A stretch of 64,000 bases of DNA from Agelas oroides (taxonomy: Eukaryota > Porifera > Demospongiae > Agelasida > Agelasidae). This document shows positions 62,519 to 64,000 of the stretch, piece after piece. Location of the stretch: contig OX422183.1 of the NCBI GenBank assembly GCA_949130485.1, positions 7,406,636 to 7,470,635 on the forward strand, in the 5' to 3' direction. Made by a program: the position numbers and the translations under genes. Every line of letters starts with the position of its first letter. The stretch's first letter is position 1. The notes under the pieces were generated by a model that saw nothing but the letters and a program-made list of their open reading frames with translations, did no database searches and was not told the DNA's origin.

Positions 62519-64000
62519 ATGCTGTCAAGAACAGTACTGGCAGTATTACTGGCCATCGTGGCGCTTGTGTCAAGCCAGGGATCACAGGTGCGTGCGTCAA
62601 ACTATTCGCCGGCTTGTGCCGGTGTTGAATACGACAACAAAATCAATATGTTTGCCTTTGGCAGTCTTCAGTATACAAAAGAATGGCCTTACTCTCTGAT
62701 TGGAAAAGAACCCATGTGGTGCATGTAGAGGTTTAGACGTCTTCGTATAAAACCAGGAGTAGTTCACATATTTGACACCAGGAGTTCAGATTTGCCATGT
62801 CACAACCACCAATTTTGTCATGATGTTTATTGCACACTGAATCTGCCGCTCTAGCAGTAAAATTCCACACTTTTTCACCCTTTACTGTATAATGTAGTGT
62901 GGTACATGTAGGTGTTAAATTTCCAAATGCTGCTGTGTACGTGGTTAACTAAAATAGCTGTCATAGCTATGACATGAGTTGTGCCAGTACAGCTATTTGG
63001 CGGTATTTTGGAGTTTATTGTAGCTTGCGAGGTGCTAAATTTCTAACTGCACTGTGTAAAATAGCTGTCATATATAGTTGTCACATGATTTGCATCAGTA
63101 GGGTAAAGCAGGGCTATTTGATGGTATTTTAAACATTGGGGAAATTCCAATCCTGGAGGATAGATCCGGTACAACAAAAAAAGTGTAACGCTAAGAGCTG
63201 CTGTGCATGTAGCAGACAAACTGCTGACCTGAGTACATTGTGCAAGTGGTGCTTGTGTGGGGAGCAGTTGTGTAAAGAAACCAAGCTGTTCACGGAACAC
63301 AAATGGATGACAGAGCTTTTCCTCCACCATAAGCATAAGTTTTGTACACATCACTATGTACACAAGCTGTGATTAACATTGTAGTTCACTCAAGCTTATC
63401 CCACATGATTGAGCAGTAGCTGTGAAAGGAATTTGCATAAGGAGACTAAAACCATGCACATAATAGTTTGTCATGTCTCTGGGTGTGAGTGGAAAGAATG
63501 CGGTAAAGAATGTTTGTCTTTCTCTCTATTCACAGAATCTTCGGCCTCTTCAGGAACAGCCTACAGCTGAATGTAAGTACATGTATGTGTGCTTATTGAC
63601 CCATTAAGTGGGAAAAAGGAAATCCACAATAAAATGATTTTTATAAGTGTTTCTAAGCAACGCATAGAGACCTTGGTAAGTTCAAAGTTCAATATACCGC
63701 TGAAAATTATTTGACTGAAAATTTACTACTGATGCACAATTTTTATGCAGAGATGACTTTAATTGAAATGCATTGTGTGGTCTGTTCACAAGTAAAAAAA
63801 AAAAACTCTGCTTCACCTTCTATGTACTACGTACAGGTTGAAAAGTTTTGCTAAATTAGAAAGGCAGACCTATTCTACACGGGTATGCTGCGCATTTTAT
63901 AGTGTGTTATTATGAATATGAAATATTAAAACAGCCAAAATATTGTCCTGCAGGCTTTTTCACACTTACAAAACCATCAAAGTATGTAGAAATCTTAGTA
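62519..64000 (+). CDS. Secreted-protein gene, 5' part, continues past the window
   Basis: Exon 1 (62519-62587) encodes a clear signal peptide, MLSRTVLAVLLAIVALVSSQ then GSQ, and ends at cacag/gtgcgt. Exon 2 (63536-63572; acceptor tattcacag, donor gaat/gtaagt) adds NLRPLQEQPTAE. Exon 3 starts at 63954 after ttgtcctgcag and is open to the window edge (FFTLTKPSKYVEILV), with the split codon giving Cys. All phases agree. The product should enter the secretory pathway. The family cannot be named from so little. Alternatively exon 1 reads on without splicing to a stop at 62728, giving a 69-residue secreted peptide; the consistent three-exon model is preferred. Confidence 0.6.

Noticed and set aside
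63136-63372. Cys-rich 78-codon frame (CCACSRQ, CKWCLCGEQLC)
   Set aside because: It lacks a spaced zinc-binding pattern of a known family and lies in an intron of the consistent three-exon model for the 62.5-kb gene.

Overview
The window looks like a compact early-branching animal genome, most likely a demosponge. Genes have bilaterian-like orthologs split by phase-consistent, often short introns. One secreted Cys-rich gene belongs to a family I associate with sponges and cnidarians. The DNA between genes is packed with small non-autonomous DNA transposons and CA/GT microsatellites. No bacterial, organellar or viral gene set is visible. The species is an inference; a cnidarian is the main alternative.

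Layout. 0-8.3 kb: probable upstream intron of an ETS gene, with repeats. 8.3-10.9 kb (+): ETS-domain transcription factor. 11.2-13.0 kb (-): a tandem duplication, a broken TRIM RING fragment, and an ETV6/Yan-like Pointed (PNT/SAM) exon that ends in a stop with no DNA-binding domain, followed by a 24-bp array of CCAAT boxes. 16.8-20.5 kb (+): complete two-exon POLR3B, the second-largest subunit of RNA polymerase III. 20.8-26.1 kb: nested inverted-repeat elements. 28.5-29.3 kb (+): two tandemly duplicated C2HC zinc-finger exons, possibly of the same gene as four phase-compatible exons at 36.0-37.0 kb. 38-43 kb: transposon-rich. 44.0-45.1 kb (+): RING/B-box/coiled-coil (TRIM) gene. 47.5-56.0 kb (-): complete seven-exon uroporphyrinogen-III synthase (UROS), with a secreted-protein gene (52.9-53.9 kb, +) inside one intron. 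56.1-62.1 kb (+): complete seven-exon RSPH1 (radial spoke head, MORN repeats), head-to-head with UROS over 112 bp that hold a canonical RFX X-box. 62.5 kb to the edge (+): start of a secreted-protein gene.

The genes do not form one pathway. The notable relationships are local: convergent ETS and PNT-only genes resemble an activator/modulator pair (as Drosophila Mae with Yan/Pointed); UROS and RSPH1 share a promoter; and several 3' splice sites have a CA-repeat tract where the pyrimidine tract should be. The transposon fraction is dominated by a family with TAGYCTCG-type ends and 9-bp target duplications (Mutator-like), a TTAA family carrying paired 16-bp palindromes, TA-flanked mariner/pogo-like elements and hAT-like elements with 8-bp duplications.
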